Shown here: positions 1 through 8,065 of the stretch, in pieces | How positions within the stretch are numbered: position 1 is the stretch's first letter | Layout of the letters: every line of letters begins with the position of its first letter | NCBI GenBank assembly: GCA_002791215.1 | Contig: PFWQ01000063.1 | Span: 1 to 9,465, forward strand | Reading direction: 5' to 3' | Length of the DNA stretch: 9,465 bases | Source: a candidate division SR1 bacterium CG_4_9_14_3_um_filter_40_9 | Lineage (GTDB): Bacteria; Patescibacteriota; Gracilibacteria; Absconditabacterales; Absconditicoccaceae | Position numbers and translations under genes: made by a program | Notes under the pieces: generated by a model | Told to the model about the DNA's origin: nothing | The model's database searches: none | What the model saw: the letters and a program-made list of their open reading frames with translations, nothing else

Positions 1-260
1 CTGAAAGCAGGACTGACTGCCTGCAAGGTGAGCGCTGTGGTCAGCATAGTGAGATATGTAGCTGGACGAGAAAAAATAGACGTCCTGTCCTTGGATTTTT
101 TTACTTCTTTGTTGAGCTCTAGCATATCATCTTGAAGCCCATCTGGAAGCTTGTATTCCTGCCCTTTTTCATGGGCAGAATTGGTCGTATTTTTCATTAT
201 ACAAAAAATAAGAAATAAACAGAGACGCAATGAAAACCTGAGGTATCGATGGTTTTTCAT
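1..260 (-). CDS. Hypothetical protein with hydrophobic N-terminus (partial, C-terminus off window)
   Basis: This open frame runs off the left edge without a stop; 86 codons are visible. Two ATGs are possible. The one at 260 gives a basic start (MKNHRYLRFS) followed by a hydrophobic stretch LRLCLFLIFCI, resembling a signal anchor. The one at 197 gives MKNTTNSAHEKGQEY. From there a charged segment (about 40 residues) leads into a second mildly hydrophobic stretch, TYLTMLTTALTLQAVSPAF, which could itself be an export or membrane segment. I prefer 260 because the frame is open and a TATAAC hexamer lies 9 nt upstream (270-275), but there is no Shine-Dalgarno to decide it. It has no in-frame UGA, but only two glycines are visible, so that is uninformative. 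A consensus promoter and a long hairpin leader lie upstream. I do not recognise the family. Confidence 0.6.
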   Translation of the reverse strand, partial: MKNHRYLRFSLRLCLFLIFCIMKNTTNSAHEKGQEYKLPDGLQDDMLELNKEVKKSKDRTSIFSRPATYLTMLTTALTLQAVSPAF

Positions 261-282
261 GACGTCGAAGTTATACAGCCGA

Positions 283-332
283 CTTTAGAAGCTTAAACTT
301 TAAACGAAGTGTAAAAGTTTAAGCTTCTAAAG
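283..332. repeat. Perfect 19-bp inverted repeat (hairpin) in the leader of the 1-260 gene
   Basis: The arms are 283-301 and 314-332, fully complementary over 19 bp with a 12-nt loop. Each arm contains AGAAGCTT. No U-run follows on either strand, so it does not look like an intrinsic terminator. It lies between a consensus promoter (356-383) and the start codon at 260. An RNA leader structure, a protein-binding dyad or a recombination site are all possible; the sequence alone does not decide. Confidence 0.7.
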
Positions 333-355
333 CGATGCAGTATAAATGCGCTATA

Positions 356-383
356 ATTATAGCTATTTCTTACCAAATGTCAA
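356..383 (-). promoter_or_regulatory. Consensus sigma70-type promoter for the 1-260 gene
   Basis: On the minus strand TTGACA (378-383) and TATAAT (356-361) are both perfect consensus hexamers, separated by 16 nt. The site sits just after the stop codon of the upstream lipoprotein gene (397). Transcription would start near 349 and give a leader of about 90 nt, carrying the 283-332 hairpin, before the ATG at 260. The -10 lies in a palindrome, GCTATAATTATAGC (350-363), so a -10 also reads on the plus strand, but without a -35 partner that I can see. Confidence 0.6.
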
Positions 384-396
384 ATATTTGTGGAAT

Positions 397-1218
397 TTAG
401 AAAAATTCGATATCTCCAAAGATGGAGCATGGTCCAGGAGCACAATCTCCATAAGAAAATTTATAATATCTATCAGGTTTTTTAGGGTCCATATAGAAGG
501 AAATATACATGAGGTTGCCTGGTAATTGTTTGTCTAGTTTGCAATTTTCATCTCAAGCAAAATTCCCATCTATCGAGCTTATTGCAATTTCTTGGAATCA
601 TTTTATATGTTTTGAAATAGGATGATCTACCGCAATTCCCGTTCAAATTGTACATCATGCAGGTAGTTGCTTTTCTTTGATTTCATCTTCAAATGGTTTT
701 TTAGGATCTTTGAAGAAAACTTCTATGTAGTCCCATCCAATTATTCAACTGTCGTTAGATGCATTATATATAATGTTCCCATTTCTCTTTATCAAAGGTT
801 TATCAGATTTTTCAAAAAAATAAGGTTCGTAGAGCTCTGATGTATTAATTTTCAATCATAAATCATCATATTTGTATGTGTATATATAGCCCGTAACAAT
901 ACTTATTTTCCATCAATTTTGTTTTTCTTCGGCATTTTGAAGAAATGATACCTCATGCGGTGCTTTTGTTTTATCATCCCATAACATACTTCATGTTGTA
1001 ACAGAAATACTCATTTTTGCTTCAGGATATTTTGAATTGTTTTTAATCATAAGTGTTTCCCATTCTTTTCTCCATTGTTCATGCTCTTTGCGAATTTGAT
1101 TTTCAATTACTTTTATTCTTTCTGCTTCTAGTAAGTTACCATTATCAATAGAAACATTCTGGTTAGAACAACCCGTTAAAAATATAAGCAGTAATAGTAT
1201 AAAGATAGTTTTTTTCAT
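397..1218 (-). CDS. UGA-rich lipoprotein of unknown function
   Basis: 273 residues when UGA is read as Gly. The N-terminus MKKTIFILLLLIFLTGC is a textbook lipoprotein signal with a lipobox (LTGC, Cys17), so the mature protein should be lipid-anchored outside the membrane. I chose the ATG at 1218 rather than 1272 because the extra 18 residues would spoil the signal peptide. After a short charged helical part (about 35-70) the protein looks beta-rich and ends with TAA at 397. It carries two similar segments, FFKDPKKPF and FYMDPKKPDRYYKF, and five further-downstream Cys residues including a CAPGPC cluster near the end. Eight in-frame UGAs (991, 913, 856, 745, 655, 643, 598, 553) make up roughly 40% of its glycines. 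A TATATT hexamer lies 11 nt before the ATG. No family recognised. Confidence 0.85.
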
Positions 1219-1277
1219 AAAAATTTGGTAATATAAATAGATATTGTATATTATTCTGCCAAGCATTTTCAAACAAA

Positions 1278-1302
1278 TAGGCGTGGCATAAAACCACGCC
1301 TA
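1278..1302 (-). terminator. Intrinsic terminator after the 1308-2099 lipoprotein gene
   Basis: Minus-strand stem TAGGCGTGG / CCACGCCTA (9 bp) with a 7-nt loop, followed by a T-rich stretch (TTTGTTTG). It lies 5 nt beyond the TAA of the lipoprotein gene and before the start of the next minus-strand gene, so the two lipoprotein genes are probably separate transcription units. Confidence 0.75.
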
Positions 1303-1307
1303 AATCA

Positions 1308-2099
1308 TTATTTGCTCCATAAGAATAGACAATTGTATTTTTCAGCCTGTGGATTGTCTCTCATCCAATTCAAGAATGTGGTTAAGGAAACATGTTTAAC
1401 TACATCATCAAAATCAGGATTTGATGATGGTGGATAGGTTAAGGAGTTCGTGTAGTAAACTGTCGAACCAGTTCCGCCTACTTTCCAGTTGATGCTCCAT
1501 ACAGTCAGATAATGACCTTTCCCAGATTGGGCATCAAGCGCTAAAGCGACAAAAGGAGTATGGTGAGTATTAATGTGGCTTAACATATACTTAACCATCT
1601 CAAACCTCCCATTACTATCATCATAACTACATTTCAGACTGTAGCTGATGATGCTATTGTCATAATAGCCAGCGTAATTAGCGAGTGCGCTTATGCTAAT
1701 AGAGTTATTGCACCTGCTTTTGACAAGATATATCTGGTTATTGGTCACCGGATATGAATTTCCATTGGCATTAGCGATAGCTCCAGTGCAAAGAACATAG
1801 TTTGTCCAGCTGCATGAAGTATTGTCCGGTTGATGTTTATGCACATAGCTGTTTTTGTACTTTGATTTCACTCTAAAGAATTTACTCGGAATCTGATTAG
1901 CATTACTTGCATGCAGAATAGTCCATGATGAAATCTTCGGCTCATTTAGAGAATCGCTATGATGTGTAGAATCATCCACAAGGGATGGGGGAGTCGCAAT
2001 CATTTCTGATTGACTGGTTGGAAAAATTTCTTTCTCCTTTTGACATGCGCTAAAACCTGCACCTAGTGCGATAATAGCAAGAACAATTAACTTTTTCAT
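1308..2099 (-). CDS. Lipoprotein with possible C39/papain-like cysteine peptidase domain
   Basis: 263 residues ending in TAA. The N-terminus MKKLIVLAIIALGAGFSAC is a lipoprotein signal (Cys19), in a style common in Bacteroidota lipoproteins, followed by a Ser/Thr/Pro/His-rich linker (about 25-60). The globular part contains DNTSCSWTNYVLCTG (about 92-106), a possible nucleophile Cys followed by a helix, and later GHYLTVWSINW, which fits the catalytic His strand of C39-like or papain-fold peptidases. An Asn/Asp in the following YYTNS segment would complete the triad. The fold assignment is my inference from motif order, not a confident family match. Unlike its neighbours the gene contains no in-frame UGA although it has 11 glycines, suggesting recent arrival from a standard-code genome. 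No Shine-Dalgarno; the start is preceded by an A/T-only stretch. Its own terminator follows. Confidence 0.8.
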   Translation of the reverse strand: MKKLIVLAIIALGAGFSACQKEKEIFPTSQSEMIATPPSLVDDSTHHSDSLNEPKISSWTILHASNANQIPSKFFRVKSKYKNSYVHKHQPDNTSCSWTNYVLCTGAIANANGNSYPVTNNQIYLVKSRCNNSISISALANYAGYYDNSIISYSLKCSYDDSNGRFEMVKYMLSHINTHHTPFVALALDAQSGKGHYLTVWSINWKVGGTGSTVYYTNSLTYPPSSNPDFDDVVKHVSLTTFLNWMRDNPQAEKYNCLFLWSK

Positions 2100-2164
2100 A
2101 AAATAAAAATTTGTTTTTGTTTAATGCCTCTCAATTTTATCAAGGCTTGACGTCTCAAGTTTGC

Positions 2165-2189
2165 GTTCGCATGAGAAGCTTCTGCGAAC
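2165..2189. repeat. Stem-loop in the leader of the 1308-2099 gene
   Basis: GTTCGCA (2165-2171) pairs with TGCGAAC (2183-2189). After one mismatch three inner pairs continue around a 3-nt loop. The core contains AGAAGCTTC, the same HindIII-type motif as the hairpin at 283-332. It lies about 65 nt upstream of the start codon and would be in the mRNA leader if transcription starts near the TATAGT at about 2220. No U-run follows, so a terminator is unlikely. Confidence 0.45.
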
Positions 2190-2263
2190 AGGTGTTGCTG
2201 ATCAACGCGAGGGACTATAACTATAAAATCTTAGAAAAAAATGTACAAAAGTAGGACAAAATC

Positions 2264-2287
2264 AAAAAGCGCCGAATGGGCGCTTTT
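2264..2287 (-). terminator. Intrinsic terminator downstream of metG
   Basis: AAAAGCGCC and GGCGCTTTT form a 9-bp stem with a 5-nt loop. On the minus strand it is followed by TTTTTGATTTTG, a good U-tract. It lies about 150 nt beyond the metG stop and before the lipoprotein gene. The symmetric A/T flanks allow weak action on the plus strand too. Confidence 0.65.
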
Positions 2288-2363
2288 GGGCTATGAATTT
2301 GGGAATGAGATTTTTTGGAAATCTGGATAGAAAATATTTTTCAGGATTTCGTCTTGGATTGGT

Positions 2364-2426
2364 GATAAAATGATAAAAGCTCACTTCGCTCACGATAAAA
2401 CTCGTCATTTTTTTTATCATTTTATC
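2364..2426. repeat. A/T-rich 15-bp inverted repeat in the metG 3' untranslated region
   Basis: GATAAAATGATAAAA (2364-2378) is perfectly complementary to 2412-2426. The 33-nt interior holds another GATAAAA and, on the minus strand, the direct repeat GTGAGCGAAGTGAGC. It starts 14 nt after the metG TAA in transcription order. It may stabilise or process the 3' end, or be a small dispersed element; there is no U-tract. Confidence 0.5.
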
Positions 2427-2439
2427 GCTCGTAGGGCTT

Positions 2440-4258
<1,819 letters not shown>

Positions 4259-5479
4259 ATGCACATTCTCGTCATCAATTCCTGAAGTTCCTCGCTAAAA
4301 TTCAAGCTCTTTGATATGGATACCCAGAAAGCGATAATTCAATGAATCGTGGAGAAGATTTGACTCGATGGTTCTTTTTTTGAATACCAGATAAAGAAAA
4401 GCCAGAAACATATTGATTGTCAAGTAGCGAATCACGACCAGGCTCTTCATGAAGTCTTCAATTTGCTAAAGACTAAAGACTATGGACTAACGACTATTTC
4501 AGCCATCGGCCACAGAGTCGTTCATGGAGGAGAAGAAATAACCCAGCCGGTAGTAATCGACGAAAGCGTAATCGACATCATCAAAAAAAATTCCGATCTG
4601 GCCCCATTGCACAATCCAGCAAATCTTGCCGGCATCCTCGCCTGCCAAAAAGAAGCTCCAAGTATGCTGCAGGTAGCGGTATTTGATACGGCGTTCCATC
4701 AAAGTATGAGTGCAGAATATTATCTTTATGCACTTCCTTACGAATTTTATCAGAAGTATAAAGTCAGAAGATATGGATTTCACGGTACATCACACGAATT
4801 TGTCTACCAACGCTTGTTGGAGGTGCTAAGCGCTAAGTGCTGAATGTTAAGTAAAGATTACTTAACACTTAACACTAAAAACTTAACACTACCGAAGGTG
4901 ATTACTTGCCATTTAGGAAATGGAGCCAGCATCACTGCTATCAAAGATGGGAAAGTCATAGAAACTTCTATGGGAATGACGCCGACGGAAGGATTAATCA
5001 TGGGCACAAGGGCTGGTGATATCGATCCAGGAGCGATTACCTATCTGATGAAAAAAGAAAACTTTTCTCCTGATCAGATGGAAGAGATTCTCGATAGAAA
5101 AAGCGGACTCTTGTGAATCTCATGAGTGTCTAGTGATATGAGAGATATTATCGAATGATACAAAAAATGAGAACAGAAATGTGTGCTTGCGCTCAACATG
5201 TATCTCATAGCTTTAGTAAAATATATTGGCTCCTACACAGCCTTACTTGGGGGCTGCGATCACATCGTTCTGACAGCCGGCATCGGAGAGAGATCAGATT
5301 TTTTTAGGAATTTGTTATTGGAAAGATTAGCAGGGTTAAACATATTCATTGATGAAAAGAAAAATATTTCTCCCAAGAAAGAAAAATATATTACTACGAG
5401 AAAATCAAAAATCAAAGTCCGAGTCATCCCTACTGATGAAGAATACATGATTGCGAAGAAAACGCAAAAATTATTATAA
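4259..5479 (+). CDS. ackA: Acetate kinase
   Basis: 406 residues, normal length for the family, when UGA is Gly. It interconverts acetyl phosphate + ADP and acetate + ATP in the cytoplasm, giving ATP by substrate-level phosphorylation. Signatures in order: [14 protein letters not shown] at 5-18, [51 protein letters not shown], and TAGIGERSD near the end. UGA at 4283 encodes the invariant Gly of NSGSSS; UGAs at 5114 and 5123 encode both glycines of GLLGISG. Others are at 4343, 4361, 4841, 5156 and 5168. The start at 4259 puts the phosphate-binding motif at residues 7-12, as in known kinases. Phosphotransacetylase is not next to it. Two low-complexity repeat blocks lie inside the gene. The stop is TAA. 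Confidence 0.97.
4466..4493 (+). repeat. Degenerate 7-nt tandem repeat in ackA, block 1
   Basis: Four units of pattern CTAnnGA follow one another: CTAAAGA, CTAAAGA, CTATGGA, CTAACGA. They encode [10 protein letters not shown], the variable loop just before the conserved GHRVVHGG strand. The repeats are in a protein position where length and sequence vary in the family. Confidence 0.55.
4825..4891 (+). repeat. Degenerate 7-nt repeat array with internal hairpin in ackA, block 2
   Basis: Units GCTAAGC, GCTAAGT, GCTGAAT and GTTAAGT are followed, after an 8-nt spacer, by CTTAACA twice, CTAAAAA and CTTAACA. The second half is the reverse complement of the first in pattern, so TGTTAAGTAA (4845-4854) and TTACTTAACA (4858-4867) form a perfect 10-bp hairpin with a 3-nt loop. 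The block encodes the loop between the YQRLLE helix and the VITCHLGNG strand, including the UGA glycine at 4841. Confidence 0.6.
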
Positions 5480-5496
5480 CAAGACAAACAAGACAT

Positions 5497-5510
5497 TCTT
5501 GAATTCAAGA
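5497..5510. promoter_or_regulatory. 14-bp perfect palindrome between ackA and the 5561 gene
   Basis: TCTTGAATTCAAGA is a perfect dyad 17 nt after the ackA stop and about 50 nt before the next ATG. TATATAT hexamers follow it (about 5511-5527) and could be a -10. It may be a repressor operator for the downstream gene; no terminator-type U-tract follows directly. Confidence 0.3.
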
Positions 5511-5560
5511 TATATTTGCATATATATCATTTCGTTCATTTTTATTTTTTAAACGAGAAA

Positions 5561-6313
5561 ATGAAAAGAATAAAAGTGCTTCTTATCGTCCTCGGTGCAG
5601 CCATATTGATTTTTATTTTGCGGGCATTTGTCTGCAGTTTCCGAAATGACAACGATGATGATATACAGATTTCTAAGATAGATAATCTAGCCGGGATCCT
5701 AGCCAAAACCGCGGAACTACCACAGCAATACCAAAGGGGAGAAATCAACCTTGATCAGCTCAATGCCATGGCACTTGAATTGCAGGATGAATATGATGAG
5801 CTTACTCAAAATACTATTGAAAATGCAAATGAAGAATGGGGAAAGATGCAGGGCAATCTCGATGAACAATTCGAATCTATTCAAAAGACGATTGATGCTG
5901 CCAAGGAAAAATGTGACCTTCCTGATCGGGCAGAAAAATTATGACTTAGCAAACCCCAGTGATTGGCTCTGGATAAAGAAGCATGCGAGCAGACATTCGT
6001 AGATACTGAATGATTCGATTCGGTTACGCTTGTATATAGCGGTACATATGAAGCAGCTATGCAACAAGCAAAAATCATCGCAGAAAAAGCGAAGGTTCCG
6101 GTAAGCACAGAATTCAAGATGGCGCAGGATGCGCTCAGCGGGCTCTCTGCTGAAGAAATTTGAGCGATTACGAGCGGAAGTATGCTCAAATGAATCATCT
6201 ATACCAATTTCGGTTTGTTGGCTACGGACATAGATTATCTTATCACCATCTCTGTCGATGAGAATGGGAAATTAATCATTGAAGCTACTAACTACGAGCA
6301 GATGAAAAAGTAG
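5561..6313 (+). CDS. Membrane-anchored helical protein of unknown function
   Basis: 250 residues with five UGA glycines (5942, 5960, 6011, 6161, 6191); read with the standard code it would stop half way. One N-terminal membrane helix (VLLIVLGAAILIFIL, residues 6-20) after MKRIK suggests a signal anchor with the rest outside the membrane. Residues about 35-130 are charged, acidic and predicted helical with few glycines, probably coiled coil. The C-terminal half has a short folded-looking part with GTYEAAMQQAKIIAEKAKVPV and ends in an alternating hydrophobic segment (YLITISVDENGKLIIEATNYE), likely beta strands. I chose the ATG at 5561 rather than 5516 because the upstream 15 residues are not signal-like. 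It follows ackA by 81 nt on the same strand, but the palindrome between them leaves open whether they share a transcript. The stop is TAG. No family recognised. Confidence 0.82.
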
Positions 6314-6344
6314 AACGTTGGAACGTTAGATCGTAGAACGTTAG
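6311..6344 (+). repeat. Degenerate 7-8-nt repeat starting at the stop codon of the 5561 gene
   Basis: AGAACGTT, GGAACGTT, AGATCGT and AGAACGTT follow one another, beginning at the TAG stop (6311-6313). The style matches the 7-nt arrays inside ackA, although the unit sequence is different. It is non-coding here. Confidence 0.5.
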
Positions 6345-6386
6345 GATAACCAAAACCTCACGAAGTGATAGTCACTCCAGCATTAT

Positions 6387-6418
6387 TCCACGCCCCGAAT
6401 GGTCGGGGCCGGGGTGGA
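6387..6418. repeat. GC-rich palindrome, copy 2, within a larger hairpin
   Basis: CCCCGAATGGTCGGGG (6393-6408) is the same element as at 2446-2461 with one base changed. Flanking TCCAC (6387-6391) pairs with GTGGA (6414-6418). A second GGGG run (6411-6414) competes for the CCCC arm, so two alternative folds are possible. It lies between the 5561 gene and the thioredoxin fusion gene. It may act as a terminator for the former, although only a weak A/T stretch follows. Confidence 0.55.
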
Positions 6419-6442
6419 GCAGGAGTCTCATTTAAAAATTTA

Positions 6443-6448
6443 TATAAT
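6443..6448 (+). promoter_or_regulatory. Consensus -10 box 8 nt before the thioredoxin-CcdA start
   Basis: TATAAT at 6443-6448 is a perfect -10 hexamer. The expected start of transcription (about 6455) is 2 nt from the ATG at 6457, so the mRNA would be essentially leaderless. No -35 is visible; the -35 position falls just after the GC palindrome. No Shine-Dalgarno lies upstream. Confidence 0.45.
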
Positions 6449-6456
6449 ATCAACTA

Positions 6457-7578
6457 ATGATGAAACTATTTAAGAAAATCATCTCGATATCATTGATCCT
6501 CATCACTGTATATGCGATACTCGGTACTGCTTGTGCGTACGCGCAGGATTACATCCTCTTTTATGGTAATGGATGTCCGCATTGCAAGAAGGTGGAAGAT
6601 TTTTTGACAGAGAATAAAATAAGCGAAAAATGGGATCTGTCCAAGAAAGAAGTATTTTTTAACAAAACCAATCTGAAAGAATTGGAATGATACATGCAAA
6701 AACATGATTTGAACTACGAAAACATAGAAGTGCCATTTCTTATTATAAATTCTGGTGCTGACTGTGACTATATCAATGGTGACCAGAATATTATCGATTA
6801 TTTTCATCAAACACTCACAGCGAAAGGCTTTGTGTGTAAAGACACTTCCTTCACAGGAAGCAATGTTGCTGCACCTGATATAAGTCTATGAAAAAGATTA
6901 TCATTCTTCGGAGTGATGTTGCCGGCAGCGATTTCTGATAGCATCAATCCATGCGCATTCGCCGTGATGCTTTTGTTGTTGGGTGCTATTTTGAACAAAC
7001 ATAAAAGTAGAAGAAAAACGCTATTATCTGGAGCATTTTTTGCGTTAGCAGTATTTTTAAGCTATTTTGCCATGGGAATAGGAATCTTTTCGGCATTAGC
7101 ATCATCGGCCAATACTTTCTATATCAAATTGGTAGTAGGTATTCTGTGAATATTAGTCTGATTAGCAAATCTCAAGGATTTCTTTTGGTATGGGAAAATA
7201 TTCGTCATGGAAGTTCCATTCGCTCGAAGACCAAAAATGGGAGATATAATCAATAAAGTTACGTCGCCAGCGTGAGCATTTCTCGTAGGAATCATAGTCA
7301 GCTTATTCTTGTTACCATGTTCTTCCGGCCCATATTTCACCATCTTATGATATCTGAGTGCAGAAAGTTCTGCTCTTAATCATCGAGGATACGTGTATCT
7401 GCTCGTGTATAATCTTATTTTCATACTTCCGATGCTGGTGATAGCAGGATTAGTAGAATTCGGATACGCGACAGTTGATCATCTTGCAAAAATCAAACAC
7501 GAAAAAACAAAGCTGATCCATTTGATTGTGTGACTCCTGATGTTAGGACTTTGAATTTATGTATTGATTACTATATAA
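6457..7578 (+). CDS. Secreted thioredoxin-like domain fused to CcdA/DsbD-type membrane domain
   Basis: 373 residues with eight UGA glycines (6688, 6889, 7147, 7159, 7273, 7348, 7531, 7552). A signal peptide (residues 1-29, ending AYA before Gln30) precedes a thioredoxin/glutaredoxin-like domain with a CPHC redox motif at 40-43 (FYGNGCPHCKKVEDFL). From about residue 148 follow around six membrane helices of the CcdA/DsbD type. They contain the two expected membrane cysteines: NPCAFAV (Cys166) in the first helix and LPCSSGPY (Cys288) in the fourth. Family knowledge suggests electrons pass from cytoplasmic thioredoxin through this cysteine pair to the extracytoplasmic domain, to reduce or shuffle disulfides in exported proteins. 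The order, Trx before the membrane part, is the reverse of the C-terminal Trx in DsbD. The start could be the second ATG (6460). The stop TAA overlaps the convergent gene by 22 bp. Confidence 0.9.
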
Positions 7579-7958
7579 AAAAATCGCATAAGATTATGCG
7601 ATTCAAATAGATAGATGATGTTTTTGTGATGTCATCTTGCTTCATAAAAGAAGGTGTTGATGAACCACAGTGATTTGACGGTGGTTTTTTCGACCAGATC
7701 TTTTGTAGATAAATGATCGAGGTACAGGCGTTTTTTCAAGCTGTCCTCATACCTCATGTCATAGGTGCCGTTCCAAACACGTTCCAGATTCTCTCTGATG
7801 AGTTTGGCCTCATTTTTCTTGTACACTTTCATCACTACAAAAGATTTTTCGTAATCAATTAAGCAGAAGGCAGATATCAATGGATCTTCGCCATTGATTC
7901 TCGGAATGGAAACATAAAACTTTTTTTTTGCATTGTTCTTTCTTTTTGCTTCGTTCAT
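7557..7958 (-). CDS. Small basic protein of unknown function
   Basis: From the ATG at 7958 the frame runs 108 codons to UGA at 7632-7634. Read as Gly, it continues 25 codons to TAA at 7557, giving 133 residues and a 22-bp overlap with the convergent fusion gene. The start is lysine/arginine-rich (MNEAKRKNNAKKKF), followed by a mixed alpha/beta-looking core: FYVSIPRING, then AFCLIDYEKSFVVMKVY, then a helix KNEAKLIRENLERVWNG. No signal peptide or membrane segment, so probably cytoplasmic. A good promoter (8000-8028) lies about 42 nt upstream of the ATG. The true 3' end is uncertain because a terminator precedes the TAA. I do not recognise the family; it may be a small nucleic-acid-associated protein, judging only from charge. 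Confidence 0.65.
7577..7603 (-). terminator. Intrinsic terminator facing the 7557/7632-7958 gene
   Basis: AATCGCATA (7582-7590) and TATGCGATT (7595-7603) form a 9-bp stem with a 4-nt loop. On the minus strand it is followed by a run of seven T including the last stem bases. It begins 28 nt after the UGA at 7632-7634, the normal spacing for a terminator after a stop. If UGA is glycine the terminator lies inside the coding frame (see findings). On the plus strand no U-tract follows, so it serves the fusion gene poorly. Confidence 0.65.
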
Positions 7959-7999
7959 GATTGCTTTCTTTTTTGTATTTCTTTTTCTTTCGAAAAAAT

Positions 8000-8028
8000 C
8001 TTATAAGGAAAGCCAATAGTAAAGTCAA
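8000..8028 (-). promoter_or_regulatory. Sigma70-type promoter for the 7557-7958 gene
   Basis: On the minus strand TTGACT (8023-8028) and TATAAG (8000-8005), each 5/6 consensus, are separated by exactly 17 nt. A run of seven A (8031-8037 on the complement) directly upstream of the -35 resembles an UP element. Transcription would start near 7993 and leave a leader of about 35 nt without a Shine-Dalgarno. Confidence 0.65.
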
Positions 8029-8038
8029 GGTTTTTTTA

Positions 8039-8054
8039 GTATCTATAAAGATAC
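8039..8054 (-). terminator. Weak hairpin after the 8066-9235 gene
   Basis: GTATCT (8039-8044) pairs with AGATAC (8049-8054) around a 4-nt loop, 11 nt beyond the TAA of the 389-residue gene. On the minus strand it is followed by an A-run, not a U-run, so termination by it is doubtful; the two minus-strand genes may be partly co-transcribed. Confidence 0.25.
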
Positions 8055-8065
8055 GCTGAAATATA

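Larger units (their letters stand above)
2100..2439. other. 340-bp non-coding gap between the lipoprotein gene and metG
   Basis: I see no credible gene here on either strand. From left to right it holds the A/T-rich leader of the lipoprotein gene, a stem-loop (2165-2189), a possible minus-strand -10 (TATAGT, about 2219-2224), a terminator (2264-2287) and a long A/T inverted repeat (2364-2426). A 69-codon minus-strand frame (2262-2471) is dismissed as chance, because it overlaps the metG end and has no family signal. Confidence 0.6.

Noticed and set aside
283..332. Insertion-sequence terminal repeats
   Set aside because: The arms are only 12 nt apart and no transposase frame lies between or nearby.
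4466..4891. CRISPR-like array in ackA
   Set aside because: Units are only 7 nt, degenerate, without spacers, and inside a coding frame.
4463..5479. Acetate kinase as a pseudogene broken by stops
   Set aside because: All breaks are in-frame UGA at conserved glycines; there is no frameshift or TAA/TAG, so recoding explains it.
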